Part shown: positions 1-7,858 of the stretch, one piece after another | Position numbering within the stretch: the stretch's first letter is position 1 | How the letters are laid out: each line of letters opens with the position of its first letter | Assembly (NCBI RefSeq): GCF_963877135.1 | Contig: NZ_CAWNSW010000105.1 | Coordinates: 1-64,000 of the forward strand | DNA length: 64,000 nucleotides | Direction of reading: 5' to 3' | From: Stenomitos frigidus_A | GTDB taxonomy: Bacteria; Cyanobacteriota; Cyanobacteriia; Leptolyngbyales; Leptolyngbyaceae | Notes under the pieces: generated by a model | Told to the model about the DNA's origin: nothing | Database searches by the model: none | Seen by the model: only the letters and a program-made list of their open reading frames with translations | Position numbers and translations under genes: made by a program

Positions 1-84
1 TCGCTTCGCGGCTCTAGCCGAAAGCTGAAGTACTGAAGTAAGGAGGGTGATCTCGATCAGAGTTCGCCAACGGTATCGGGGCTT

Positions 85-477
85 ATGAACGAGGAACCAG
101 TTTTTCAGCCGGGAATGAAGGTACAGGATACATCGAATGCCCGATCGCCACAGACGACGCTGGTCGAGCAAAGTTGGCTGTATGACAAAACCGCACCACC
201 GATCAACACGCTATCCAACAGCACGCTGATCCTGGTGCCGTTTGGGTTAATCGTGCTTTGGACGATCGCGCTGATCGTTTCCAAACTGCAGAAAAAGCGC
301 CAGCGTCATGGCAGCACCAAGGAGTTTGATCAGAAGCCGCATGCAGTGCCCTGTCGTCACTGCATTTTTTTCAAAAACAATCCGTATCTGAAATGCGCCA
401 TCAATCCGATCGATGCGCTTACAGTGAATGCGATCGATTGCGCTGACTATAGACCCCAGGCTTGGGACAAGCAGTAG
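85..477 (+). CDS. small membrane protein with C-terminal cysteine motif
   Basis: I do not recognise a named family, though the sequence looks like a conserved cyanobacterial protein. About 45 polar residues come first, then one hydrophobic segment near residues 47-66 (STLILVPFGLIVLWTIALIV), a basic stretch (KLQKKRQRH), and a C-terminal domain with four cysteines (PCRHCIFF, LKCAI, DCADY). The CxxC plus two spaced cysteines suggest a small metal or Fe-S site, or disulfides, on the side of the membrane where the basic stretch lies, probably the cytoplasm. It stands alone upstream of chlH on the same strand with a 380-base gap, so it is probably a separate transcription unit. The function is unknown. 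Confidence 0.6.
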   Translation: MNEEPVFQPGMKVQDTSNARSPQTTLVEQSWLYDKTAPPINTLSNSTLILVPFGLIVLWTIALIVSKLQKKRQRHGSTKEFDQKPHAVPCRHCIFFKNNPYLKCAINPIDALTVNAIDCADYRPQAWDKQ

Positions 478-861
478 GGCGATCGCAGCAGTGAGTTAAT
501 CAACTTAGGGGACTGAAACCCTCTCTCAGTAAGCTTTCAGGGCACTAGCCAACGTTCTTGGAGCATGATTAAGTTTTGCAAATAAATTCTGAGTCACTGC
601 TCGCAAAATTATCGACAAATGTAACGAAAGCTTGAAATAATTTTATCAAATTGTGTCAGATATAGCCCAGAACGCTTATCTGGTCTGGTTTTCTGATACA
701 AACATGTGTGTGCGACTATCGTAACAGTCGGCGTTAAACCGTCAGTGAACTGCTTGATCCTAATGTACTCGCCTGTCTGTGAGTCTTGGTTTCGGTCTTA
801 GAAGCACGGTTGACAACTGATTGATCGACTTCGCGCATCACTAGATAAGGAGCTTAACTGC
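478..861 (+). promoter_or_regulatory. chlH upstream region
   Basis: This 384-base stretch has no convincing gene. It is AT-rich in the middle and must hold the chlH promoter and leader. A TTGACA hexamer lies at 810-815, but no good -10 box follows at 16-18 bases, so I do not assign a promoter. An AAGGAG ribosome-binding site at 847-852 sits nine bases before the chlH ATG and fixes that start. Confidence 0.4.
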
Positions 862-3800
862 ATGTTCACACACGTCAAGCCCACCATCAGACACGTCGCA
901 CCCGATGACCTGCGGGGACGCGCTCTGTTACGAGTGGTCTATGTCGTGCTAGAGCCTCAGTATCAAAGTTCGCTTTCGGCAGCGGTTCGCGCTATCAACC
1001 AGAACCACCCCAATCTGGCTGTCGAAATTAGCGGCTATTTGATCGAGGAACTCCGCGATTCAGAGAACTACGAAGCCTTTAAGCGTGACGTGTCGCAGGC
1101 AAATATCTTTATTGCGTCACTGATTTTCCTCGAAGATTTGGCAGACAAGGTGGTTGAGGCTGTCGAACCCCATCGCGATCGCCTGGATGTTGCGGTCGTC
1201 TTCCCTTCTATGCCCCAGGTGATGCGCCTGAACAAGATGGGCAGCTTCTCAATGGCGCAGTTAGGGCAGTCGAAGAGCGCGATCGCCCAGTTCATGAAGA
1301 AGCGCAAGGAGAAATCCGGTGCTGGCTTCCAGGACGGGATGCTGAAACTGCTGAATACGCTGCCTAAAGTGCTGAAGTACCTGCCGATGGATAAAGCGCA
1401 GGATGCTCGCAATTTCATGTTGAGCTTCCAATACTGGCTCGGTGGTTCGCAGGAGAACCTAGAGAATTTCTTGCTGATGCTGGCCGATCGCTATGTCTAC
1501 AAAGATATGGAAACGGACAGCGGTGCGTTGCAGTACCGCGATCCCGTCACCTACCCCGATCTGGGCATCTGGCATCCCCTCGCGCCCACCATGTTTGAGG
1601 ATGTGAAAGAGTACCTCAACTGGTTTAACTCGCGCACGGATATTTCGGACGACCTGAAAGATCCCCTTGCCCCCTGCATTGGTCTGGTGTTGCAGCGGAC
1701 TCATCTAGTGACGGGCGATGATGCCCACTACGTCTCGATGGTGCAGGAGCTCGAAAGCATGGGCGCACGGGTGATTGCCGTGTTCGCAGGTGGATTGGAC
1801 TTTTCCAAACCCGTCGAAGCGTTCTTCTACGATCCCCTGTCCAAAGGTCAAACCGCGATCGTCGATGTGGTGATCTCTTTGACAGGCTTTGCGCTCGTGG
1901 GTGGTCCCGCAAAACAAGATCATCCGAAGGCGATCGAAGCCCTGAAGCGGCTCAACCGTCCCTACATGGTGGCTCTGCCCCTCGTGTTCCAAACGACAGA
2001 AGAATGGGAAGACAGCGATCTCGGTCTGCATCCCATTCAGGTCGCGTTGCAAATTGCGCTGCCGGAACTGGATGGCGCGATCGAACCCATCATCCTTTCT
2101 GGTCGGGATGGCATGACAGGCAAAGCGATCGCCCTACAAGATCGGGTCGAGGCGATCACCCAACGTGCCATGAAGTGGGCAAACCTCCGCCGCAAGCCCA
2201 AGCTGACGAAAAAAGTCGCCATCACCGTCTTCAGCTTCCCACCGGATAAAGGCAACGTCGGGACGGCTGCGTATTTGGATGTGTTCGGCTCCATCTACAA
2301 AGTGATGGAAGCCTTGCAGCACAACGGCTATGACGTGCAGAACGTGCCCGAAACCGCTGAAGCGCTGATGCTGGAAGTGCTGCACGATGCCCGCGCCCAG
2401 TACAACAGTCCTGAACTGAATATTGCCTACCGGATGTCGGTACCGGAGTACGAGGCATTGACTCCCTACTCGGAACGCCTCCACGAATCCTGGGGGCCAC
2501 CGCCTGGACATCTCAACACCGATGGGCAGAATCTGCTGATCTTCGGCAAGGAGTTCGGCAACGTCTTCATCGGCGTACAGCCTACCTTTGGCTATGAAGG
2601 CGACCCGATGCGGCTGCTGTTCTCCCGATCGGCTAGCCCTCATCACGGGTTTGCTGCCTACTACACTTACCTGGAGCAAATCTGGAAAGCCGATGCAGTG
2701 CTGCACTTCGGCACCCACGGATCGCTCGAATTCATGCCTGGTAAGCAGATCGGTATGTCCGAAACCTGCTTCCCTGATAGTTTGATTGGTACGATTCCCA
2801 ACCTCTATTACTACGCGGCGAATAATCCCTCGGAAGCGACGATCGCCAAGCGCCGTTCCTATGCCGAAACCATCAGTTACCTCACACCACCCGCTGAAAA
2901 TGCTGGATTGTACAAAGGCTTGAAGGAACTGGGTGAATTGGTTGCGTCCTATCAAACGTTAAAAGACACAGGACGCGGTGCCCAGATCGTCGATTCCATC
3001 ATGGATAAAGCGCGAATCTGCAATCTGGATAAGGATATTGAGTTTCCTGAAAGCGCCAAAGAGCTAGAGCCAGAAGCCCGCGATACCGTGGTCGGCAAGG
3101 TCTACATCAAACTGATGGAAATCGAATCGCGCCTGTTGCCCTGTGGTCTGCACGTTATTGGCAAACCACCGACGGCTGAGGAAGCGATCGCCACCCTAGT
3201 TAACATCGCCAGCCTCGACCGTCCTGAAGATGAGATCCTTAGCCTGCCCAGCATCATCGCCAACAGTCTCGGTCGCACGATGGAGGAAATTTACCAGGGG
3301 AGCGATCGCGGCGTGCTGGAAGACGTGCAGTTGCTGCAAGACATCACCCTGGCAACCCGTGCCGCCACAGCTTCTCTCGTCCAGGCTCAAGTCGATGCTG
3401 ATGGGCGTGTGTCTCGCGTATCCAGGCTCAACTTCTTCAACATGGGTAAGAAGGAACCTTGGCTAGAAGCCTTACACACCGCAGGTTACACGAAGGTAGA
3501 CGTTGAAAAAATCAAGCCCCTGTTTGAATATCTGGAATTTTGCCTGAAGCAAATTGTGGCGGATAACGAACTTGGTGCTTTACTGACGGCACTGGAAGGC
3601 GAATACGTGATTCCTGGTCCCGGTGGCGACCCCATTCGCAATCCCGATGTGTTGCCCACTGGTAAGAATATCCACGCTCTCGATCCCCAGGCAATTCCTA
3701 CCTCCGCAGCGGTGAAATCTGCCAAAGTGGTGGTCGATCGCCTGCTTGCCCGTCAATGTGCGGAGAATGATGGGCTATATCCAGAGACGATCGCCGCTGT

Positions 3801-4848
3801 CCTCTGGGGCACCGACAACATCAAGACCTACGGCGAATCGCTGGCGCAGATCTACTGGATGCTCGGTGTAGCTCCGTTGCCCGACTCGCTGGGACGGATG
3901 AACAAGCTGGAACTAATTCCCCTGGAGGAACTCGGTCGTCCCCGTATCGACGTGGTGGTCAACTGTTCTGGCGTGTTCCGCGATCTGTTCATTAACCAGA
4001 TGGCACTCCTCGATCGCGCCGTGAAGATGGCAGCCGAGGCTGATGAGCCGCTAGAAATGAACTTCGTCCGCAAGCACGCGCTGAAGCAATCCGAAGAAAT
4101 GGGCATCAACCTCCGGCAGGCTGCTACCCGCGTCTTCTCCAATGCGTCCGGTTCCTACTCGTCCAACATCAACCTGGCGGTGGAAAACAGCACCTGGGAA
4201 ACCGAAGCCGAACTTCAGGATATGTACCTGGCACGGAAATCCTTCGCCTTCTCGTCGGATAACCCCGGCACGATGGCGCAAGACCGCCAGATCTTCGAGT
4301 CTGCCCTTAAGACGGCGGATGTCACCTTCCAAAACCTGGACTCATCCGAAATCTCGCTGACGGATGTTTCCCACTACTACGACTCCGACCCCACCAAGGT
4401 CGTGTCTCGTCTGCGGAACGACGGCAAAGCGCCAACATCCTTCATCGCCGACACCACGACTGCTAACGCCCAGGTTCGCACCCTCTCCGAAACCGTCCGT
4501 CTGGATGCCCGTACCAAATTGCTCAACCCCAAATGGTACGAAGGGATGCTGAGTCACGGCTATGAAGGCGTGCGCGAACTATCGAAGCGGTTGGTCAACA
4601 CGATGGGCTGGTCGGCAACGGCAGGCGCAGTGGATAATTGGGTCTACGAAGATGCCAACGAGACGTTCTTCAAGGATGAGGACATGTCCAAGCGCTTGCT
4701 CGACCTCAACCCCAGCTCGTACCGCAAGATGGTGACGACGTTGCTCGAAGCGAACGGTCGCGGCTATTGGGAAACCACTGAGGAGAACCTCGATCGCCTC
4801 CGCGAACTCTATCAAGAAGTCGAAGACCGCATTGAAGGGATTGAGTAA
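862..4848 (+). CDS. chlH: magnesium chelatase subunit H
   Basis: ChlH is the large porphyrin-binding subunit of Mg-chelatase. With ChlI and ChlD it inserts Mg2+ into protoporphyrin IX, the first committed step of chlorophyll synthesis. The length (1328 residues) is typical. An N-terminal DUF3479-type domain (about residues 10-180) precedes a CobN/Mg-chelatase domain that fills the rest. The conserved block HFGTHGSLEFMPG lies near residue 615, and the C-terminal part carries the VVVNCSGVFRDLF motif. AAGGAG nine bases upstream supports the start. chlI and chlD are not in this window. GUN4, the usual ChlH activator, appears here only as a domain fused to TIR at 36-37 kb. A terminator hairpin follows the gene, so it is probably monocistronic. 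Confidence 0.97.
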   Translation: MFTHVKPTIRHVAPDDLRGRALLRVVYVVLEPQYQSSLSAAVRAINQNHPNLAVEISGYLIEELRDSENYEAFKRDVSQANIFIASLIFLEDLADKVVEAVEPHRDRLDVAVVFPSMPQVMRLNKMGSFSMAQLGQSKSAIAQFMKKRKEKSGAGFQDGMLKLLNTLPKVLKYLPMDKAQDARNFMLSFQYWLGGSQENLENFLLMLADRYVYKDMETDSGALQYRDPVTYPDLGIWHPLAPTMFEDVKEYLNWFNSRTDISDDLKDPLAPCIGLVLQRTHLVTGDDAHYVSMVQELESMGARVIAVFAGGLDFSKPVEAFFYDPLSKGQTAIVDVVISLTGFALVGGPAKQDHPKAIEALKRLNRPYMVALPLVFQTTEEWEDSDLGLHPIQVALQIALPELDGAIEPIILSGRDGMTGKAIALQDRVEAITQRAMKWANLRRKPKLTKKVAITVFSFPPDKGNVGTAAYLDVFGSIYKVMEALQHNGYDVQNVPETAEALMLEVLHDARAQYNSPELNIAYRMSVPEYEALTPYSERLHESWGPPPGHLNTDGQNLLIFGKEFGNVFIGVQPTFGYEGDPMRLLFSRSASPHHGFAAYYTYLEQIWKADAVLHFGTHGSLEFMPGKQIGMSETCFPDSLIGTIPNLYYYAANNPSEATIAKRRSYAETISYLTPPAENAGLYKGLKELGELVASYQTLKDTGRGAQIVDSIMDKARICNLDKDIEFPESAKELEPEARDTVVGKVYIKLMEIESRLLPCGLHVIGKPPTAEEAIATLVNIASLDRPEDEILSLPSIIANSLGRTMEEIYQGSDRGVLEDVQLLQDITLATRAATASLVQAQVDADGRVSRVSRLNFFNMGKKEPWLEALHTAGYTKVDVEKIKPLFEYLEFCLKQIVADNELGALLTALEGEYVIPGPGGDPIRNPDVLPTGKNIHALDPQAIPTSAAVKSAKVVVDRLLARQCAENDGLYPETIAAVLWGTDNIKTYGESLAQIYWMLGVAPLPDSLGRMNKLELIPLEELGRPRIDVVVNCSGVFRDLFINQMALLDRAVKMAAEADEPLEMNFVRKHALKQSEEMGINLRQAATRVFSNASGSYSSNINLAVENSTWETEAELQDMYLARKSFAFSSDNPGTMAQDRQIFESALKTADVTFQNLDSSEISLTDVSHYYDSDPTKVVSRLRNDGKAPTSFIADTTTANAQVRTLSETVRLDARTKLLNPKWYEGMLSHGYEGVRELSKRLVNTMGWSATAGAVDNWVYEDANETFFKDEDMSKRLLDLNPSSYRKMVTTLLEANGRGYWETTEENLDRLRELYQEVEDRIEGIE

Positions 4849-4869
4849 CCAAAACTCAAAGGACTTTGA

Positions 4870-4896
4870 GGGTGGGCGCAATGTCCACCTTTTTTG
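4870..4896 (+). terminator. Rho-independent terminator of chlH
   Basis: GGTGG at 4871-4875 pairs with CCACC at 4885-4889 around a short loop and is followed directly by six T. A second small hairpin (CTCAAAG/CTTTGAG) lies just before it. The position, about 25 bases after the chlH stop, fits a terminator. Confidence 0.7.
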
Positions 4897-4928
4897 ATCC
4901 GTTTAGTTCCAAATGATAGCCTGAGCCG

Positions 4929-5252
4929 ATGGCAGCAATTTACGTAGTCATTCACAATCAAAATGATGTCGCAATGTCCTCGATCAATGGGGAATTGATC
5001 CTCGTCTTAGTCGCCCGCGATGGAGCGATCGAAGCGCAGCAACCTGTTGATATCCGGACAGCAACCGCAACCTTTCAGGATGTGCCAGCCGGAAATTACA
5101 CGATTGTTGCAAGACATCCTGATTTAACGCCAACTGAGACGCGCTACGATGTCGGTGTCGCTGAAAATGCCATTCTTGGTGTGCGATACACTTACAATGA
5201 AGCACAGAGACGGTTGCTGCTGATTGAAACTGAAATGAGGTTTCTGCCATGA
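4929..5252 (+). CDS. hypothetical protein, beta-sandwich-like
   Basis: This 107-residue protein has no family I can name. The alternating hydrophobic pattern and the phrase FQDVPAGNYTIVARHPDL resemble transthyretin-like or carboxypeptidase-regulatory-like beta-sandwich domains, in which 'V.PG.Y.I.A.' is a typical strand-turn-strand. There is no signal peptide or membrane segment, so it is probably cytoplasmic. Its stop overlaps the start of the next gene in an ATGA overlap, which indicates translational coupling. The beta-sandwich assignment is an inference from pattern only. Confidence 0.55.
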   Translation: MAAIYVVIHNQNDVAMSSINGELILVLVARDGAIEAQQPVDIRTATATFQDVPAGNYTIVARHPDLTPTETRYDVGVAENAILGVRYTYNEAQRRLLLIETEMRFLP

Positions 5253-5473
5253 CTAGCAAGACATCAGAAGACTACATTCTGCCACCTGACTCCATTAAAG
5301 CGATTCGCTACGCAGTGTATTTTGAGAGTGAGTGGCTCTGGAAAGAAAAAAATCCAGTCCGTCGGGCAAATGCGTCGCGGCGATTGGCAGAACTGACGGC
5401 GAAACTGGCTGACCTGGAAGCAGAAGAGGCACAGAATTTCGTTGAGCAAACGGTAGTAGATGAAGTTGCGTGA
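5249..5473 (+). CDS. small hypothetical protein coupled to the preceding gene
   Basis: This 74-residue protein is mostly charged and helical. Its ATG overlaps the stop of the upstream gene by four bases, so the two are very likely co-translated and may work together. The N-terminal half (DYILPPDSIKAIRYAVYFES) has aromatic residues. The second half is Arg/Ala/Glu-rich and could form a helix or short coiled coil (RRLAELTAKLADLEAEEA). No catalytic motif is visible and the function is unknown. Confidence 0.5.
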   Translation: MTSKTSEDYILPPDSIKAIRYAVYFESEWLWKEKNPVRRANASRRLAELTAKLADLEAEEAQNFVEQTVVDEVA

Positions 5474-5515
5474 GGCGCGATCGCCCGCTTCATCGATTGC
5501 CTAAAAGAAAGTCCT

Positions 5516-5710
5516 ATGATCAGACCTAACTTTGCTGCAATGCCGATCGCCGACTTGAGAGCGTATGTTCTAAACCATCGGACAGATGATGAAGCCTTTT
5601 ATGCTCTAGCTAATCGCGTTCACACAGAAGGCGTAGAACTCCAGTCTCTAGAGGATTTAACCAAATTAATCGAGACAAAACAAAAAGTTCGTGAGAATCA
5701 ATCAGAGTAA
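5516..5710 (+). CDS. small conserved cyanobacterial protein (DUF6887-like)
   Basis: The 64 residues begin with MIRPNF and contain the phrase ADLRAYVLNHRTDDEAFYAL. This resembles a small cyanobacterial family annotated as DUF6887, whose members start 'M.PNF..M...ELRAYVL.HR.D.EAFY'. I rely on memory for that match. It is probably a short helical cytoplasmic protein. Such genes are common near toxin-antitoxin modules in cyanobacteria, and here a brnTA pair follows directly. No catalytic residues are evident. Confidence 0.6.
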   Translation: MIRPNFAAMPIADLRAYVLNHRTDDEAFYALANRVHTEGVELQSLEDLTKLIETKQKVRENQSE

Positions 5711-5760
5711 TTGAAAGGTGTGATCGCCCATCGGTGTACAAATGTGCATACAATAGTAAT

Positions 5761-6027
5761 ATGTCCTACCAATGGGATAGAGAAAAAGCTGTTGCCAATC
5801 TCAGTAAGCATGGAATCGACTTTGCCGACGCTGTGACAGTCTTTTCAGATGATTTGGCAATCACAGTAACAGACGAGCGGTTTGAAGAAGAACGGTTCGT
5901 CACGATCGGTATAGATGCATTGGGTCGAGTCTTGGTAGTGGTGTATACGTGGCGTGACAACGAAATTCGGTTGATTTAGGCTCGCCAAGCGATGCGCCAT
6001 GAACGATCGCAATATGAAGAGGGATAG
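5761..6027 (+). pseudogene. brnT: BrnT-type toxin gene interrupted by a premature TAG
   Basis: The reading frame from ATG 5761 encodes a BrnT (DUF497) ribonuclease-type toxin with the family phrases WDREKAVANLSKHGIDFADA, EERFVTIG and LVVVYTWRDNEIRLI. TAG at 5977-5979 then falls exactly where the family normally reads I-S-A-R. In the same frame after this TAG the sequence continues ARQAMRHERSQYEEG and stops at 6025-6027, four bases before brnA. That is the usual BrnT C-terminus and the usual spacing. A single TCG-to-TAG change would explain it. The truncated product would lack the last 16 residues, so it is probably inactive. A sequencing error or readthrough cannot be excluded. An upstream GTG at 5734 could extend the N-terminus, but the family length favours 5761. 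Confidence 0.8.
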
Positions 6028-6030
6028 ACT

Positions 6031-6288
6031 ATGGACGTAGAGTACGATTTCAGTCAAGGGAAGCGAGGAGCGGTTGAACCGATTGTTGCTGGAAAAACTC
6101 GCATCACTATTCGATTGGATGATGATGTGTTGGCATGGTTTCGGGAACAGGTTAACGCAGCAGGCGGCGGCAACTACCAAAGCTTGATTAATGAAGCCTT
6201 ACGCCAACACATTGAGCAAAAACGTGAACCGTTAGAAGCGACATTAAGACGAGTTTTGCGCGAGGAACTTGAACGGGTGGACAAGTAA
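6031..6288 (+). CDS. brnA: BrnA-type antitoxin
   Basis: This 85-residue protein matches the BrnA antitoxin family. The N-terminus reads YDFSQGKRGAVEP, followed by the ribbon-helix-helix segment TRITIRLDDDVLAWFREQV and SLINEALRQHI. BrnA binds and neutralises BrnT and represses the brnTA promoter through its DNA-binding fold. It begins three bases after the ancestral stop of the broken brnT gene. The antitoxin is intact while the toxin is truncated. That fits a toxin lost by mutation with the antitoxin still retained. Confidence 0.85.
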   Translation: MDVEYDFSQGKRGAVEPIVAGKTRITIRLDDDVLAWFREQVNAAGGGNYQSLINEALRQHIEQKREPLEATLRRVLREELERVDK

Positions 6289-6456
6289 AGTGGGCAATGT
6301 CAAAACGGGATAACAAATCGCGAGCATCGACTATATCGATTGGGTAGAAGATCAGAAACCAAACCTCAAAATCACGTAAGACTAATGATCAACGTCAGGT
6401 GTCGCGCATTCAATCCAGCCTGCAAAATGCTTCTCCCTAGAGTTATATGATGAGAG

Positions 6457-7134
6457 ATGAGAAATCAAAGAACACGAGAAGAGCAAATCGTAATTAATCT
6501 TGTACACGATGCTCTTTGTGAAACAGGAAATGAAGTTATTGAAGATGCTAAATTTCATGATAAGCCCGACTGGGTTTTTTCACTAAATGGAAAAAGAGTG
6601 GCGGCAGAATGTCGTCTTATTGGTTTGCAGGAATTAATGAAATGGAGCAACTGCAAGCGGGAGATGAAGCCTGATAGAAACTACAAAATCACGTTCCCAC
6701 TTGAACCTCATTTGTGGATGAAGAAGGCCATTGAAGACAAAGAAGGTAAGGTGACTGAGTATCTACATAATAGTGGTTCAGAAGAAGCTTGGCTAATAAC
6801 TCATTCAGACTTTAAAGTAGGGATTTGTTTGTATGAATGCGATAGCCGTATGTTAGAGCTAATGAAATCTTCTGCGGCTGCAATAGGATCTAGATTCAGT
6901 AACGTATGGTTTGTGCATCCAGAAGCAGGAGTTAACAGGTTATGGGGTAATAGCGAGCCAAAAGTTGATTTTCCATCACTTGATGTAAGCAGTGGGTATT
7001 ATCCAACGGCATCATACATGATGGTAGAAGGTACACTTACAAATGCTGGCTGGGCAGTTTCCGTTGGGACAGAAAATACAATCGAACATATAACATTACA
7101 ACCGTTGGATACACGATACAAAATTGAGGAATAG
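6457..7134 (+). CDS. unknown protein, possibly nuclease-like, likely acquired
   Basis: I do not recognise a family in these 225 residues. Base use is more AT-rich than the neighbours and no HIP1 octamer lies inside the gene, which suggests transfer. Near residues 37-55 the phrase KPDWVF...RVAAECRLI places an acidic residue in 'PDW' about 13 residues before 'AAEC'. That is reminiscent of the D...(E)xK core of PD-(D/E)xK nuclease folds, but the lysine is not in place, so this is speculative. There is no signal peptide or membrane segment. It lies directly after the brnTA remnant in an accessory patch. The start is a lone ATG without a strong ribosome-binding site. Confidence 0.55.
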   Translation: MRNQRTREEQIVINLVHDALCETGNEVIEDAKFHDKPDWVFSLNGKRVAAECRLIGLQELMKWSNCKREMKPDRNYKITFPLEPHLWMKKAIEDKEGKVTEYLHNSGSEEAWLITHSDFKVGICLYECDSRMLELMKSSAAAIGSRFSNVWFVHPEAGVNRLWGNSEPKVDFPSLDVSSGYYPTASYMMVEGTLTNAGWAVSVGTENTIEHITLQPLDTRYKIEE

Positions 7135-7273
7135 GAAGTGCGATCGCAGATCTTGTAGGGTACACTGCTGCTGCAAACGCACCAATCAGCAATTATCCAT
7201 ACAGAATACAGAGTATGGACTGCCAATTGCCCACTTTAACCTGAGAGAGCAACGTTGAAACAAGGTCAAGCCG

Positions 7274-7357
7274 ATGACTATTCGATAACCCCGTTACAGC
7301 AAAGAGGAATTTGCGCGACGTGGTACTGAACTTTATGAAGCGCAGATGCGATCGCAG
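7274..7357 (+). pseudogene. gene fossil, start of a small cyanobacterial protein
   Basis: The frame from ATG 7274 reads MTIR, then TAA, then PRYSKEEFARRGTELYEAQ and MRSQ. From memory this is the N-terminus of a widespread cyanobacterial protein beginning '..YSK.EFA.RG.ELYE.QIR' that often accompanies toxin-antitoxin genes. The rest of the family (a 'GKIVAIDIETG' section) is absent and the frame degenerates after about 7357. The piece is therefore a truncated remnant with an internal stop, close to the broken brnT. Confidence 0.45.
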
Positions 7358-7858
7358 GCGGTAACTTTAGCTGCGTCAGTAATTCTTGCATGCCACTGTC
7401 GTTGTTGCTCACTCGAAAGCGTGTTCACCTCATTTTTTATCAATATTTTCTGTCCGCTTTTTAAGGGGACGGTGAGCACTCTCCGGCTAATGCTCCGAAG
7501 AAGCAGATCTTTCTGAATAGTTTCTTGAAATAGAAAAACTTGAGGGAACTTTCCGGATATTTTCTTCGGCGAGTGTATTCCCCATAGGCAGGTCGATCAA
7601 TTCATCGCTATGCCCCTACCTGATGATCCATCAAGGCACCTTGCTTGATTGGAGTGCAGGTTGATAGCGGCTGCATTGTCAAATTTGCAGCGATGTTGGG
7701 CGATCGCAACGTTTCACAACATCAGCGATGCGGCGATCGAGGCAACGCATGAGAGCAAACAAACGAATCATTTGGGTTACTAGCCGTCTTTCCATTCAAC
7801 CGTAAAGCCTTGCCAGTAGCACGAATGGTTGTTACTCAATCTCACACAGGAGAATTAT
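7358..7858. other. intergenic stretch before the haem peroxidase
   Basis: About 500 bases without a supportable gene. I see no repeat or RNA. It presumably contains decayed accessory DNA and the peroxidase promoter. An AGGAG ribosome-binding site lies near 7848-7852. Confidence 0.4.

Noticed and set aside
500..530. Phrase GGACTGAAACCC like the end of a CRISPR repeat
   Set aside because: It occurs once. No spaced repeats of 23-45 bases were found near it or elsewhere.
810..850. TTGACA as a chlH promoter
   Set aside because: No -10 box at the right spacing, so it is noted only in the region entry.
2134..2955. Antisense 273-codon open frame inside chlH
   Set aside because: It lies wholly opposite chlH, which is certain, and carries no family motif. 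It is a codon-bias shadow.
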